64,000 nucleotides of DNA from Desulfamplus sp. (GCA_015232455.1 JADFZQ010000003.1:186001-250000), one strand, 5' to 3'. Numbered from the stretch's first letter, positions 45,511 to 55,538 are shown. A program made the numbers and translations. Notes: generated from the letters alone by a model not told the origin.

Positions 45511-46290
45511 TCAACTTAGCTGCATACCAGAAAGTGAGTTAGCATGAGAGATGATAAGTGGCATAATTCCTTTTCTAACCCAATCTGCAAGAGTTCCATC
45601 ATCAAGAGAGTTGAGTTTTTGCATATCAATTGTTCTAAAACCACCTACAGAGATATTTTGTCCATTCATGTTTACGTTAAACTGCCTATCAACAAGAATA
45701 TCTTTATCTTCCATTAATTTAACAATATTTGAAGTTATAGACATTTCTCTTTGATATAATTTTAGAAATTCTACAGCTTTATTAGTCATCTCTGTAAATT
45801 GACCATTTGCAGTGAACATTATATCTCCTTGAGGTAATGCAAAATGTGGTGCATCACGATCAATACAGACAACATACTTATCTTGACTTTCAGTTGCACC
45901 AGAAGAGCCGTTCCCGCCTGAATTTGTTGTATCTGAAGAAGATGATTTTGATGCTGAACCCGTGCTTGACAAGGCTTCTTGCGAATCTTCTGAAGGAGCT
46001 GCTTTAACAAGAATAAATGGATATTGTCTAAAATATGCAGGAACGTATGGCACTTTCCATGAACCATCTGGATTTATAAAGTTGTTCTGATCACGATTTA
46101 ATGAAAGCAGCACTACTGGTAAAGCATTACCTTTGAGAAATACAATAGGATAGTATTTTGAAGCGTGTATAAACTCTGAAAATGAGATGGGAGCATTGGA
46201 GACGTTTTTAGCAAAATTGTAATTGTTAACTGATGTAAACCTAATATCCTGATGGTTGTTTTGTGTTAATGGCTCTATTTTTGTAAACAT
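45511..46290 (-). CDS. sapC: SapC family protein
   Basis: A 259-residue protein with the SapC (PF07277-type) core: YPIVFLKGNALPVVLLSL, PDGSWKVPYVPAYFRQYPFIL, DRDAPHFALPQGD. In Campylobacter fetus sapC is the first gene of sapCDEF, whose other three products are a type I secretion system for the S-layer protein; the biochemical job of SapC is not known. The same order holds here (sapC, tolC, ABC, hlyD, with the channel placed second). A Ser/Gly/Asn-rich insert lies at about 105-130 (SASKSSSSDTTNSGGNGSSG). A strong AAAGGAAA site precedes the ATG. Confidence 0.9.
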   Translation of the reverse strand: MFTKIEPLTQNNHQDIRFTSVNNYNFAKNVSNAPISFSEFIHASKYYPIVFLKGNALPVVLLSLNRDQNNFINPDGSWKVPYVPAYFRQYPFILVKAAPSEDSQEALSSTGSASKSSSSDTTNSGGNGSSGATESQDKYVVCIDRDAPHFALPQGDIMFTANGQFTEMTNKAVEFLKLYQREMSITSNIVKLMEDKDILVDRQFNVNMNGQNISVGGFRTIDMQKLNSLDDGTLADWVRKGIMPLIISHANSLSGMQLS

Positions 46291-46467
46291 TTTTTTTCCT
46301 TTTTAAAATCAATTTTATGATAAATTATGGGTTATTTGAGATATATTACTATCAAACTCTCCCTCAAAATAAATAATGCTAAAACTTTAAGACATTTTTT
46401 TCTTTTTGCAAGTCAGTGATAGCTAAATAAAATATTATAAATCAATATCGTTCCTATTCTAAGTTTA

Positions 46468-47466
46468 CTACTGTTGAGTTCGCTGTCTCTCTCTTGCTCT
46501 CTGGATTGCTTGCAAAAATGGATTTGCTCCCGTGTTTCCATCTATGTTATTAAAACTATTGCTATCAGCTGGAATTTCTCTTTGAGTAGAACTGTCCTGC
46601 ATCGCCCTAACAAAAGGATTAGGAGGTTCTGGTCTTACGTTACCGTCTTCTATTGATTTTATCCCCTTTTGAATATTAGGGTCTTGGACAGATTCAGGGT
46701 TTATGGGCATAGGAGGAGTGCCATCTTGACCCATAATAATTCCTCCAGGTGGGTTGCTTGAATTTACCATATCTTGTTGATTTATAGCCATTCCCTGCCC
46801 ATTACTATTGCCTCCTTGATTTAAGTTATCTTTTGGCTGTTCTGGACGATTATTTTTTTCTGTAAATAGCCCAAGTTTAATTTCAAGATTGTTTTGGGCG
46901 ATTACTACATAATTTGGGAAAATTTCTTTTAATAAATATTCATCAATAGAACTCCCAGACTCATATAACTCTGGAACTTGCTTATTTACTGCACCAGCAC
47001 CCCCAGCTTTACCTTTATAAAGTATCATAGCCTTTTTTGAGACTGGTGTAATAACTATTCCAGTAAGTTCTATCTCTCTTTTTACTTTTTGCATAAGCAT
47101 ATCAATATTTTGCTTGGCGTTATTGGGTAACCCTAAACCATCAGGATTGCCCATCATACCACTACTATTATTACTGCCGTCAGGCTCGGGGCTAAATATG
47201 TGCTTTTCTGCCATTGGAGAAAGGGGGCTAGATTCACTGCTATTATCTTTATCAACTTTATCAGATTGAGGAGTATTGCTTTTTTGAACAGTATTACTTG
47301 AACCTGAAATAGATGAGTTATTTTTAGATGATAGAGTGGAAGGCTCTTTATAAGCCTCTTTTGATGTTAAAGGGAAACCCGCTGGAGTAGCAAAAGCACA
47401 AGTAGTAGAAATAATAGTAAAAGCTAAAACAACTACAATTAAATAAAAATTAGTCTCTTTTTTCAC
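46468..47466 (-). CDS. GspC-like periplasmic secretion protein (low-complexity-rich)
   Basis: A 332-residue protein with an N-terminal signal or anchor (FYLIVVVLAFTIISTTCAFA), then a Ser/Asn/Lys-rich linker. A region recalling the homology domain of type II secretion GspC follows: EKHIFSPEP, then REIELTGIVITPVSKKAMILYK and YVVIAQNNLEIKLGLF. The remaining C-terminal 130 residues are Gln/Asn/Pro-rich. It would link the inner-membrane platform to the secretin. It sits apart from the gsp cluster, just after a secreted subtilase gene and before sapC. The GspC assignment rests on a short stretch and is tentative; a generic envelope linker is the alternative. Confidence 0.5.
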   Translation of the reverse strand: MKKETNFYLIVVVLAFTIISTTCAFATPAGFPLTSKEAYKEPSTLSSKNNSSISGSSNTVQKSNTPQSDKVDKDNSSESSPLSPMAEKHIFSPEPDGSNNSSGMMGNPDGLGLPNNAKQNIDMLMQKVKREIELTGIVITPVSKKAMILYKGKAGGAGAVNKQVPELYESGSSIDEYLLKEIFPNYVVIAQNNLEIKLGLFTEKNNRPEQPKDNLNQGGNSNGQGMAINQQDMVNSSNPPGGIIMGQDGTPPMPINPESVQDPNIQKGIKSIEDGNVRPEPPNPFVRAMQDSSTQREIPADSNSFNNIDGNTGANPFLQAIQRARERQRTQQ

Positions 47467-47484
47467 AATATTAGCTCCCTTATT

Positions 47485-48993
47485 TTAAAATAAAATAGAT
47501 TGCGACCAAAATATAGGTGCAAGCAATTTTGAATTTCCCATTACAGCTATTCCAATATTATAGCTGCCACTTTCAAATCCAGATGTAGAAAAATTTTTCC
47601 AGATTCCTTTTCCTAAATCACTAAATAACAGAACACTCAGCCCTTTATTATAAAGATTTAATGATGCAATGGATACAACTCCGTTAACACTGTCTCCCAT
47701 CCACAATCCATAGCTGTTAAGCCACCATATAGACTCATAAGTTTTATTGTTTAAACTATATTGTAATGTATCTGCATTGCCTTTGTATCGATTCATCTTG
47801 TATTCATCTAACAATGAACTTTTAATAAGTGCAATATAGACATCAGTATAATAGTCAGTAGGTGGAAGATAACAGGAAAGTTCAACTTTTGTAAGATTTT
47901 TTTTAGCAATGATTGAGGGTGCAGCTAATCTTTTGATACCACTTCCGCTTAAAACCCCCCATCCAAACTCATCATCTCTTCCATTATCTCCTAAATCTTT
48001 TGCACTGCTGAAAATAAGATTTTCAATGGTTGTGAGTTTAAGATTTGGGTTCATTCCAAGAAGGGCGGCAACTGCACCTGAGACAACGGGTGTACTAAAT
48101 GATGTTCCAGTAACAAAAACTGTTTCTCCACCAATTCCTATGGTTTCTACAGACTTACCAGGAGCAGTTATATCAATAGAATCGCCTATCGGAGAGTTCC
48201 ATAAAATAGAGGTTCCTTCAGGATTAGTTGCCCCAACCGTTACAACCTCTTCCATGGTTCCGGGAAAAGAGATACTGTATGGGCTATTGCCAGCAGCACT
48301 AACTACAATAACTTCATTTTTAATAGCATAGAGTATAGCAGTTTTTACATCATTGCTATCATTTGCAAGGCTTAAACTCATATTTATAATATCTGCCCCA
48401 TTTTTTACAGCATAATAAATAGCATTAACTACTGCATCGGTGTAAAAAGTAGTAGATTTACCCGAATTTATCTTAATAATCATAAGCTCTGCGTCTGGAA
48501 CAGACTTTAAAACTATTCCAGCAACATTAGTTCCATGTCCATTTTGATCTGTAATACTATTACTATTGTCACCAAAATTCCAACCATGTATATCATCTAT
48601 ATAACCATTTGAGTCGTTATCTACACCATCGTTATCTATACCATTGAAGTTTTCATCTGATATTTCATTCAAAGTTTTATCATTCAAAAGCTCTGACTTG
48701 TTTTGCCATAATGCTGATGCAAAAATGGGATTATTAGTATCAACTCCAGAATCAATCAAAGCAACAATAACACCCTTACCTGAAGATAAAATAGCAAGAT
48801 CAGATAGCCCAACAACATCTGACCATGAATTTGCAGCTTTATTACTTCTATTTTCCAAATAAAAAGCCCAGTCAGAAGAGTAAACTGACTGGGCATAAGA
48901 AGAGATTTTTAAAACAAAAACCGTAATAAAGATATTTAATAAAGAAAAAGCAAAAACGAATGATACTTGTTTAGTAGTTAGTATATTTTTCAA
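47485..48993 (-). CDS. Secreted subtilisin-like serine protease (S8)
   Basis: A 502-residue protein with a signal peptide (about 8-36) and the S8 catalytic triad Asp81 (VALIDSGVD), His153 (NGHGTNVAGI) and Ser298 (GTSFSTPVVSG). The segment NFNGIDNDGVDNDSNGYIDD before the His motif is acidic and Ca-binding-like, common in secreted S8 enzymes. About 150 residues after the catalytic domain are unassigned. There is almost no propeptide. It is exported by Sec and could be a type II secretion substrate or process surface proteins. It lies 18 bases before the GspC-like gene and 54 bases after the CAP gene on one strand. Confidence 0.93.
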   Translation of the reverse strand: MKNILTTKQVSFVFAFSLLNIFITVFVLKISSYAQSVYSSDWAFYLENRSNKAANSWSDVVGLSDLAILSSGKGVIVALIDSGVDTNNPIFASALWQNKSELLNDKTLNEISDENFNGIDNDGVDNDSNGYIDDIHGWNFGDNSNSITDQNGHGTNVAGIVLKSVPDAELMIIKINSGKSTTFYTDAVVNAIYYAVKNGADIINMSLSLANDSNDVKTAILYAIKNEVIVVSAAGNSPYSISFPGTMEEVVTVGATNPEGTSILWNSPIGDSIDITAPGKSVETIGIGGETVFVTGTSFSTPVVSGAVAALLGMNPNLKLTTIENLIFSSAKDLGDNGRDDEFGWGVLSGSGIKRLAAPSIIAKKNLTKVELSCYLPPTDYYTDVYIALIKSSLLDEYKMNRYKGNADTLQYSLNNKTYESIWWLNSYGLWMGDSVNGVVSIASLNLYNKGLSVLLFSDLGKGIWKNFSTSGFESGSYNIGIAVMGNSKLLAPIFWSQSILF

Positions 48994-49047
48994 TAGTTAA
49001 TATTTTTTTTTAAAATTTCACATTTTTAAAGTTTTATTTCTTAAAAT

Positions 49048-50076
49048 CTAATTCATTCCAAAATCAACCATTTTATTAATATTTAATCCTATGTTAATAG
49101 TTCTTTTTATAAGCTCTCCCTGAAACCAGCCATTTTGTATATTATTATCTGGAATTCTCCTATAAAGCTCAATAGAATAGAATGTATTTGGCGGTATCTG
49201 TATCTGATAAGTTCCAAGATTCCCGTGTGGAGCTTCAACTTTCCAACCCTCCATAAAGTTATGCACCCATAAAATGAAGTTGTCATCAGCTTTCTGAGGT
49301 GACCATGATTTATAGCTTAATAAGTTTGATGCATAGTTATTTTCATCGCCCAAATTTTGATTCGATATTAACGGATTTAATTGAATAGGTTGATTTTCAC
49401 CAATATTGTAGATATTACCCATAATATAAACTCTTGTCTCAACAGGTTTTGCAAAATCGGCTGTTACTAAATAGGCATTTATAGTGGACTCTTTTTCAGG
49501 TGAATCTGATTCAATTGGGAATATTGTTGATATGAATGATATACCAATTTCAGTAAAATTTTTACTAAAGATATTTTTAGGGTAGCCTAAATCAGGATTT
49601 AGCTCATCTCTGAGCATATTTTCAAAAATGCCTTCCACAGCCTTTATTGGATCAACATATAGATAAAATGATAGTATAGATAGGCTCTCTCCAGTTAATA
49701 GAGGATTGTAGCCGCTATTTACAATACGATCGTTATAAGATAGACCTTCTGGCGAAGTGTAGTTGTAATATTGACGTGCTATCATATCGCTATTGTGTGC
49801 TGAGGATGTCTCTCCAAGTGTTGAATTCCATGCTAAAGGTGGCAGCCCATTTTCTAACTCAAGAATCCAACTATCATCACCAAGTGAGCGTTTTGCACTC
49901 TCATAGTCAATTCCATAAACTTCAATTGTCTTTACAGGTCTTAAACGGGCTTCATTAATGAGTTTCCAAAGATAAGCACTAGCTTCAAGATCATTAAATG
50001 CCATAGATTCAAATGCAAGGCATGATGACATCAAAATTTGAATCGTTACTACACATTTTGCAATTTTGCTTTTCAT
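49048..50076 (-). CDS. CAP (SCP/PR-1-like) domain secreted protein
   Basis: A 342-residue protein with a signal peptide (ending CLAFESMAF) and a CAP fold: LWKLINEARLRPVKTIEVYG, PPLAWNSTLGETSSAHNSDMIARQYYNYTSPEG, FTEIGISFI. Bacterial CAP proteins of this type occur with secreted Ca-binding or protease genes; their activity is mostly unknown. About 120 residues beyond the CAP domain form a beta-rich tail of unknown function. It is first of three co-directional genes (CAP, S8, GspC-like). Confidence 0.85.
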   Translation of the reverse strand: MKSKIAKCVVTIQILMSSCLAFESMAFNDLEASAYLWKLINEARLRPVKTIEVYGIDYESAKRSLGDDSWILELENGLPPLAWNSTLGETSSAHNSDMIARQYYNYTSPEGLSYNDRIVNSGYNPLLTGESLSILSFYLYVDPIKAVEGIFENMLRDELNPDLGYPKNIFSKNFTEIGISFISTIFPIESDSPEKESTINAYLVTADFAKPVETRVYIMGNIYNIGENQPIQLNPLISNQNLGDENNYASNLLSYKSWSPQKADDNFILWVHNFMEGWKVEAPHGNLGTYQIQIPPNTFYSIELYRRIPDNNIQNGWFQGELIKRTINIGLNINKMVDFGMN

Positions 50077-50220
50077 AATAAATAATTCCTAAGAAAATTT
50101 AACTTAAATTACCACTAAGATATCTAATGTTTCATAATTTTGTATTTAATTAATTTAGCTAAGCAAAAAATAGACCACGTCTATATTTATTCAGTAATTT
50201 TGATTTTTTACAACCATCTA

Positions 50221-50314
50221 AAATATATCCAGCAAGGTCATAAAATTACCAGATACCATAAAGGATTGATTGTAGGTTGAAGAGATTAAGCATGATTAAA
50301 CCTTACCTTTAAAA
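50221..50314 (-). repeat. Family-1 repeat, degenerate copy D
   Basis: ATATATCCAGCAAGGTCATA matches the reverse complement of the family-1 right flank (TATGACCTTGC...). An imperfect palindrome follows (GTAGGTTGAAGAGATTAAGC, ATGATTAAACCTTAC). It lies between the TonB-receptor gene stop (50309) and the CAP gene. Confidence 0.55.
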
Positions 50315-52480
50315 CGAGTATCTAATTACAGCATAACCTGTCAAGGGATCACCGTTTACAGCACCGTAAAAGCTGGGATAAGTAAATTCTCCATCAAGAA
50401 TATTTTTACAACCAACTGAAATCATAAAATCATCATAAGGAATGTCCTTAAACCTTATTTCACCATTAACAAGCACTGGGTTATCATACTCTCCAGTAAT
50501 AGTGTTCTCTTTATATGTATATTTAATCGGCGTTGTCCAGAAAGCATTTAGGTTAAAATCAACTTTAGAATTAAAATGCCACAAGAAACCAGAGTTAGCA
50601 ATAAAATCTGCACCAAGTTCATATTCTTCGGTCCAGTTATGGTAAGTATCGACATGGCTGCCATCAGGTCTTAAAATAGATTTTTCGATAACGCTGAAAT
50701 TGTAGTTATCCCCTGAATAAAATATCTTTGAAATAGATGTATATATATCTAATTTATCAGCAAATTTTTTTTTGTAAAAGAGTTCAACTCCTGAAAAATC
50801 TTGATCAGAGGGGGCTGATACACCAGCATAAGGGTCAGTTTGAACATTATCAGAAAGGCGACTCACATATCCAGTAGCAGATAGAGTATCTCCTTGGTTT
50901 GAAATCCATTCAGCTTGTAAATTAAGTGTTGATACCTCGTCTCTTGTCAAAATCTCCTTACCCGTCCATTGTTGAGAGTATGGCGTTCTATACCCTGTGC
51001 CAAATGCAGTTTTTACTCTCCATTTATCAGTTAATGGTATGTTTACACCAACACTATAACTTGGTGCATAATCTTCATACATAGAGTTGTCGTCAAATCT
51101 AAATCCAGCCCAAATTTCTCCCCAATTAAATGGGTGTCTATATTGTGAAAAAAGAGATTTAAGGCTATTTTTATAATCAACCTCCTTAATCGGCTGCTTA
51201 AAATAAGACCCTGACAGCAAGTATTCAGGCATAAAGCCCCAACCACTTTGGACATCATTTTCACGATAAGAGATACCAGCTGTAATCAAACCTCTTTTAA
51301 AAAAACGGTGATCCCACAATATTTCTCCATAAAATATACTAAAATCCTCTTCTATTGAAGTTTGCTTTGCATACATTTGATCATAAGAGACATCTTGATA
51401 ATAGGCTGTCATATTCCAATGAGAGCCTCCTAAGATTGTGGAGTAGTTTGCCTTTATGTGATTTGCTGGAACTTTTTTTTCACTTAACCAACCAAAAGAT
51501 ACGGCATCACTTAAAGTCTGAGCATCATATTTGTTAAAATCAGAATACCTTCCAGAGAGTGAAAAAGAGTCTTTAAAATTAAAGTTAGCTGTAAATTCAC
51601 GATATTGAGAATTCTCAATAGTCTCATTATTACCGACTATAGACTTTCCATCTTTTTCTGAGAATATAACATTAACAGGAATTCCATTATCATATTGGTT
51701 CTGACCACCATAAGCTGATAAATAAGCGTCCCAATTTTTCCCCTTACATCCAGCGTCTGCAAAACCTTTGAGAGTCCTTTTTGAACCAGCAGAAACTTCT
51801 GCTTTTCCACTAACTAAATAATCTTTTTGGCTATACTTTTTTTGGCTGTACTTTACAGATACAGGCTTTGAGGTTACATCTTTTCCTGTAAAAGGGACAA
51901 TATTGACTATTCCAGCAAAAGCATCAGCTCCCCAAAGAACAGAACCCGGACCTCTTATAACTTCAATACGTTTAACACTATTTAATGAAAGCTCATGGTC
52001 TAAAGGATAATAACTTCTTGGTCCACCAGTTGGCACAGGAACGCCATCATATAAAATCAAAATACCGTTAGAGATGCCCCTTAAATATGGAAGAGAACCC
52101 ATACCTTGATCTGAAATATAAAATCCAGGAATTGAAGAGAGAACTTCTGCAAGAGTTTTGTATCCGTAATTTACAATATCATTATGATCAACAACGCTTA
52201 CAACTGCTGGTGCTGTAGATGGCGATTCTGGAGTTCTGGAAGCAACAGTTACAACATCAAGCTCTTCGCCTACAAACATAAGCATAGTATCATCAATATC
52301 GTCACCATTTATCTCAAACATATCAGAATCAGATAAACTTAAAGCACTAACCTTTGATAATCCAACCATAATTAATCCACTTGCAATTAAAAAGATAAGA
52401 TATAAAAAAGTCAGCCAGATTTTTATGATGATGTCTCTATTTGTATGATTTGGATTTTCAACCTTGCAACCCAATATCAA
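50309..52480 (-). CDS. TonB-dependent outer-membrane receptor
   Basis: A 723-residue protein with an N-terminal membrane/signal stretch (about 23-46), a TonB-box-like segment (EELDVVTVASRTPE), a plug domain (APAVVSVVDHNDIVNYGYKTL, YLRGISNGILILYDGVP, VKRIEVIRGPGSVLWGADAFAGIVNI) and a C-terminal beta-barrel ending in FYGAVNGDPLTGYAVIRYSF with terminal Phe. It imports a scarce ligand such as a siderophore, haem, cobalamin or another large molecule; the specificity is not readable. Its start overlaps the response-regulator stop by 4 bases, so the receptor belongs to the SBP-kinase-regulator operon and may be part of the sensed or regulated system. Confidence 0.92.
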   Translation of the reverse strand: MILGCKVENPNHTNRDIIIKIWLTFLYLIFLIASGLIMVGLSKVSALSLSDSDMFEINGDDIDDTMLMFVGEELDVVTVASRTPESPSTAPAVVSVVDHNDIVNYGYKTLAEVLSSIPGFYISDQGMGSLPYLRGISNGILILYDGVPVPTGGPRSYYPLDHELSLNSVKRIEVIRGPGSVLWGADAFAGIVNIVPFTGKDVTSKPVSVKYSQKKYSQKDYLVSGKAEVSAGSKRTLKGFADAGCKGKNWDAYLSAYGGQNQYDNGIPVNVIFSEKDGKSIVGNNETIENSQYREFTANFNFKDSFSLSGRYSDFNKYDAQTLSDAVSFGWLSEKKVPANHIKANYSTILGGSHWNMTAYYQDVSYDQMYAKQTSIEEDFSIFYGEILWDHRFFKRGLITAGISYRENDVQSGWGFMPEYLLSGSYFKQPIKEVDYKNSLKSLFSQYRHPFNWGEIWAGFRFDDNSMYEDYAPSYSVGVNIPLTDKWRVKTAFGTGYRTPYSQQWTGKEILTRDEVSTLNLQAEWISNQGDTLSATGYVSRLSDNVQTDPYAGVSAPSDQDFSGVELFYKKKFADKLDIYTSISKIFYSGDNYNFSVIEKSILRPDGSHVDTYHNWTEEYELGADFIANSGFLWHFNSKVDFNLNAFWTTPIKYTYKENTITGEYDNPVLVNGEIRFKDIPYDDFMISVGCKNILDGEFTYPSFYGAVNGDPLTGYAVIRYSF

Positions 52481-53838
52481 CCCTCCTCAACCATTTTGAG
52501 TAAAGTTCTAAAACGTGCCCTTGAAAGCCCAAGAAGTCTTGCTGCACTGCTTTGGTTTGATGCAGTCATGTCAAGAGCTTGCTGCACAATGTTTTTTTGA
52601 ATTTCATCATAATCAATACCCGTTGGAGGAATATGAAATAGGTTCTCTTGAACTTCATGTTTTTCTGATGCACCAATTGATATAAATTTTAGATCATCAG
52701 TTGTAATGGGAAGTGAACCAGACTTTAAAATCATCACCCTTTCAATGGCATTTGCAAGCTCTCTTACATTGCCGGGCCACGAATATTCATTAAGTTTTCT
52801 TGCCGCCCCTTTTGTAATAGTCTCTCCCGTCAAATTACGGCTATCTGCAAATTTTTCAATGAATAGACGGGTTAGAGGAGTAATATCCTCTTTTCTATCT
52901 CTAAGAGGAGGCACATGAATTGGAAATACAGCAAGTCTATAATATAAATCTTGACGAAATTTTTTCTCAGCAGCCATGCGTCCTAAATCTTGATTAGTTG
53001 CACAAATAATACGTGTATTAACTGGAATTTCATTATTTCCACCTACTCTTTGAAACTTTCTCTCTTGAATAGCCCTTAAAAGTTTTGCCTGAGAATTAAA
53101 TGGCAGCTCCCCAACTTCATCAAGAAATAGTGTTCCTCCGTCAGCATACTCAAATTTACCCTCTTTTCTGGTATTTGCACCAGTAAATGAGCCTTTTTCA
53201 TGTCCAAAAAGTTCAGCCTCTACAAGAGTTTCTGTTATAGCTGCACAGTTTACCGCAACAAATCTTTGAGAAGCACGGTTGCTTGAGTTGTGTATTAGTT
53301 TAGCTATAACCTCTTTTCCAGTGCCGGATTCTCCTGTTATCAAAACAGTAGCATCGCTTTGAGCTACCTGAATTGCCATAGCTTCAATCTCTTTCATAGT
53401 AGATGAGACAAAAATGGGACGTTCATCAGTTCCATTTTTAATTGCATGTTTAAGTCTTCGGTTCTCATGTAGAATTTTTCCCATGCCTAAGGCTCTCTCA
53501 ACAGCTACCTGAACATCTTTTTCTTCAAACGGCTTAACAAGGTAATCAACAGCTCCAAGATGGAGAGCCTCTATTACAGATTCTGTTGACGCAAATGCGG
53601 TAATGAATACCAAAGGACAGGCAATATCATTTTCTTTTATTTTCTTTAATAAGCCTCTGCCATCAAGCCTGTCCATGCGAATATCAGAAATAACAAGATC
53701 AAAGAAACCATCTTGCAGCTTTTCAAAGGCTTCTTGACCATCTGATGCCTCTTCAATGGTGTGTCCTTGGGATATAAGCATAATTTTTAATATCATTCTG
53801 ATACGTTCTTCATCATCTACTATCAGTATATTAGCCAT
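52477..53838 (-). CDS. Sigma-54-dependent response regulator (NtrC/AtoC family)
   Basis: A 453-residue protein. The receiver domain has acidic DD at 8-9, phospho-acceptor Asp52 in LVISDIRMD and Lys in [14 protein letters not shown]+ domain with Walker A GESGTGKE and the sigma-54 contact loop GSFTGA (a variant of GAFTGA) follows, then a Fis-type HTH at the C terminus ([21 protein letters not shown]). It activates sigma-54 promoters when phosphorylated by the adjacent kinase. The 4-base overlap with the TonB-receptor gene implies coupling. Whether it also acts at the sigma-54 promoter of amt is unknown and not expected. Confidence 0.95.
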   Translation of the reverse strand: MANILIVDDEERIRMILKIMLISQGHTIEEASDGQEAFEKLQDGFFDLVISDIRMDRLDGRGLLKKIKENDIACPLVFITAFASTESVIEALHLGAVDYLVKPFEEKDVQVAVERALGMGKILHENRRLKHAIKNGTDERPIFVSSTMKEIEAMAIQVAQSDATVLITGESGTGKEVIAKLIHNSSNRASQRFVAVNCAAITETLVEAELFGHEKGSFTGANTRKEGKFEYADGGTLFLDEVGELPFNSQAKLLRAIQERKFQRVGGNNEIPVNTRIICATNQDLGRMAAEKKFRQDLYYRLAVFPIHVPPLRDRKEDITPLTRLFIEKFADSRNLTGETITKGAARKLNEYSWPGNVRELANAIERVMILKSGSLPITTDDLKFISIGASEKHEVQENLFHIPPTGIDYDEIQKNIVQQALDMTASNQSSAARLLGLSRARFRTLLKMVEEG

Positions 53839-53863
53839 TTTTTAAGCTATCTCCATATATTCT

Positions 53864-53970
53864 AAATTGAGCTTTTTTCATTGTAGTAGTAGGGTTTAAC
53901 CATGTTTAAACCCTACAAATTATGACCTTGCTAAGTATAATTTAGGGCATTATTAAATTTTTATTCCTAA
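53864..53970 (+). repeat. Family-1 palindromic repeat, copy B
   Basis: Left flank AAATTGAGCTTTTTTCA is followed by a near-perfect palindrome at 53889-53916 (GTAGGGTTTAAC, CATG, TTTAAACCCTAC) and a right flank TATGACCTTGCTAAG, TATAATTTAGGGCATTATTA. The left flank matches copy C and the right flank matches copy A in reverse. It fills most of the gap between the kinase and regulator genes. Confidence 0.85.
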
Positions 53971-53972
53971 GG

Positions 53973-55538
53973 TTATTTTAAAAAAAATGAAGGAACTGAT
54001 TGAGCTGCTATTTTTATTTCAAAAGCTGCCCCGCCAGATGGTCTATTTCTAACCACTACTGTCCCGTTATGGACACGGACAATATCCTTTACAATGGCAA
54101 GACCAAGACCAGTTCCTTTTGCTCTTGTAGTAAAAAAAGGATTAAAAATATCTTCAATAATTGATTCGTCAATACCTTTTCCCCTATCTTTTATTTCAAT
54201 AATGTATGCCGCACCGATTGGCTCTTGAGGTCTGCCATTTATCTCTATGTAAGCATCATAGATAGAGAGTTGTAATTCATCTTGAGCATTATTATTTTGA
54301 GCGTTAATTTTATTAAATTCGTTTTCAGAGTCAGCATCTAACTCTACTGGAATAGAGTGTTCTACTGCATTTTTAAGAATATTTAGAATAGCACGCTCCA
54401 TAAGCATTACATCACACTCTACAAAAGCATCTTCAACATTAAGAGAGATTTTAATATTTTTATCTGGGACTGTAAACTGCAACTTTTCTGCTGTTTCGCT
54501 TAAAAATGATAACATAGAGACTTTAGAAAGAACTGGTGTTTTTGGTTTTGCAAAGAGAAGAAACTCATCAACAAGACGGCTTAAACGTTGAATCTCCTCA
54601 TCAACATAGAGAATCATAGTCTCTTTGGTCTTTTCATCTAAATTTTTTTTCTTAAAAATATCAATGCTGCCCTTAATTATTGAGATTGGATTTTTAAGCT
54701 CATGGGCAACCATTGTTGAAAACTTTCCAATCTCTGCAAGTGTTTTCTGTTTTGCCATCTCTATGTGCATCTTTTCATTTGCTCTTTGATGAGCTTTTAA
54801 TGAATTTAACATCTCATTAAAGACCTTAGCTAATGTCTTTGTTTCATGTAAATTTCCACCAGATGCTCTTACATCAAGATCGCCTTGCGATACCCTTCGA
54901 GATAGAGCTACAAGATTAATAAGAGGCGATGTAATTGAGCGGGCAAAAAACCAATACCATGCAACAGAAACTGACGAAAGTATAAGTGCTATAGCCATAA
55001 AAAATATTGTCATCTGTTTTGTTAATGCCCTTAATCCAGACGTTGTATAATAAAGTTCAACATACCCTATTATATCTTCTTTATTAGTTTTAACGTCATA
55101 TATCTCCATATCCCCGTTATCAGGCTGTAGTTGGAGAATTTTACTCTCAATTTTAACAGCAGAATCTGTAATATCCTGTAAATCTTTTAAATTTTGCTTC
55201 TCTTTTAAAGATGAATCTAAATCAATTATATTATTACCATCTGCATCTTTTATAATAACTTTTACAATATCTTCTTGTTGCATCAAATTGGTAGCGAGCT
55301 TTTCAAGCATTTCACTATTTTTTAAAAGAACACCAAGTTCTGCATTGCTTGCTAAATAGTTGGAAAGAACGACAAAATTTTCATGAAACCTCTGCTTAAC
55401 AAACTTGTGTGTAAGCCAAATACCCATACAACCCATTGTTATAGCTATCCCCATTATAAAAATAATAGCAATAGCAGATAACCTTGTTTCAATAGAATCA
55501 TATTTGATGAAATCAGATATGATGTTGCTGACTTTCAT
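53973..55538 (-). CDS. Sensor histidine kinase
   Basis: A 521-residue membrane kinase with two transmembrane helices (about 20-44 and 176-198) around a 130-residue periplasmic sensor. HAMP (about 199-250), a HisKA domain with phospho-acceptor His279 in VAHELKNPISII, and a GHKL ATPase follow (N box ERAILNILKNAVEHS, G1 DRGKGIDES, F/G2 FFTTRAKGTGLGLAIV). An Asn/Asp-rich insert splits the ATPase domain (about 405-430). Its start overlaps the stop of the solute-binding-protein gene by 4 bases, which suggests the periplasmic protein is its sensory partner. Confidence 0.95.
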   Translation of the reverse strand: MKVSNIISDFIKYDSIETRLSAIAIIFIMGIAITMGCMGIWLTHKFVKQRFHENFVVLSNYLASNAELGVLLKNSEMLEKLATNLMQQEDIVKVIIKDADGNNIIDLDSSLKEKQNLKDLQDITDSAVKIESKILQLQPDNGDMEIYDVKTNKEDIIGYVELYYTTSGLRALTKQMTIFFMAIALILSSVSVAWYWFFARSITSPLINLVALSRRVSQGDLDVRASGGNLHETKTLAKVFNEMLNSLKAHQRANEKMHIEMAKQKTLAEIGKFSTMVAHELKNPISIIKGSIDIFKKKNLDEKTKETMILYVDEEIQRLSRLVDEFLLFAKPKTPVLSKVSMLSFLSETAEKLQFTVPDKNIKISLNVEDAFVECDVMLMERAILNILKNAVEHSIPVELDADSENEFNKINAQNNNAQDELQLSIYDAYIEINGRPQEPIGAAYIIEIKDRGKGIDESIIEDIFNPFFTTRAKGTGLGLAIVKDIVRVHNGTVVVRNRPSGGAAFEIKIAAQSVPSFFLK

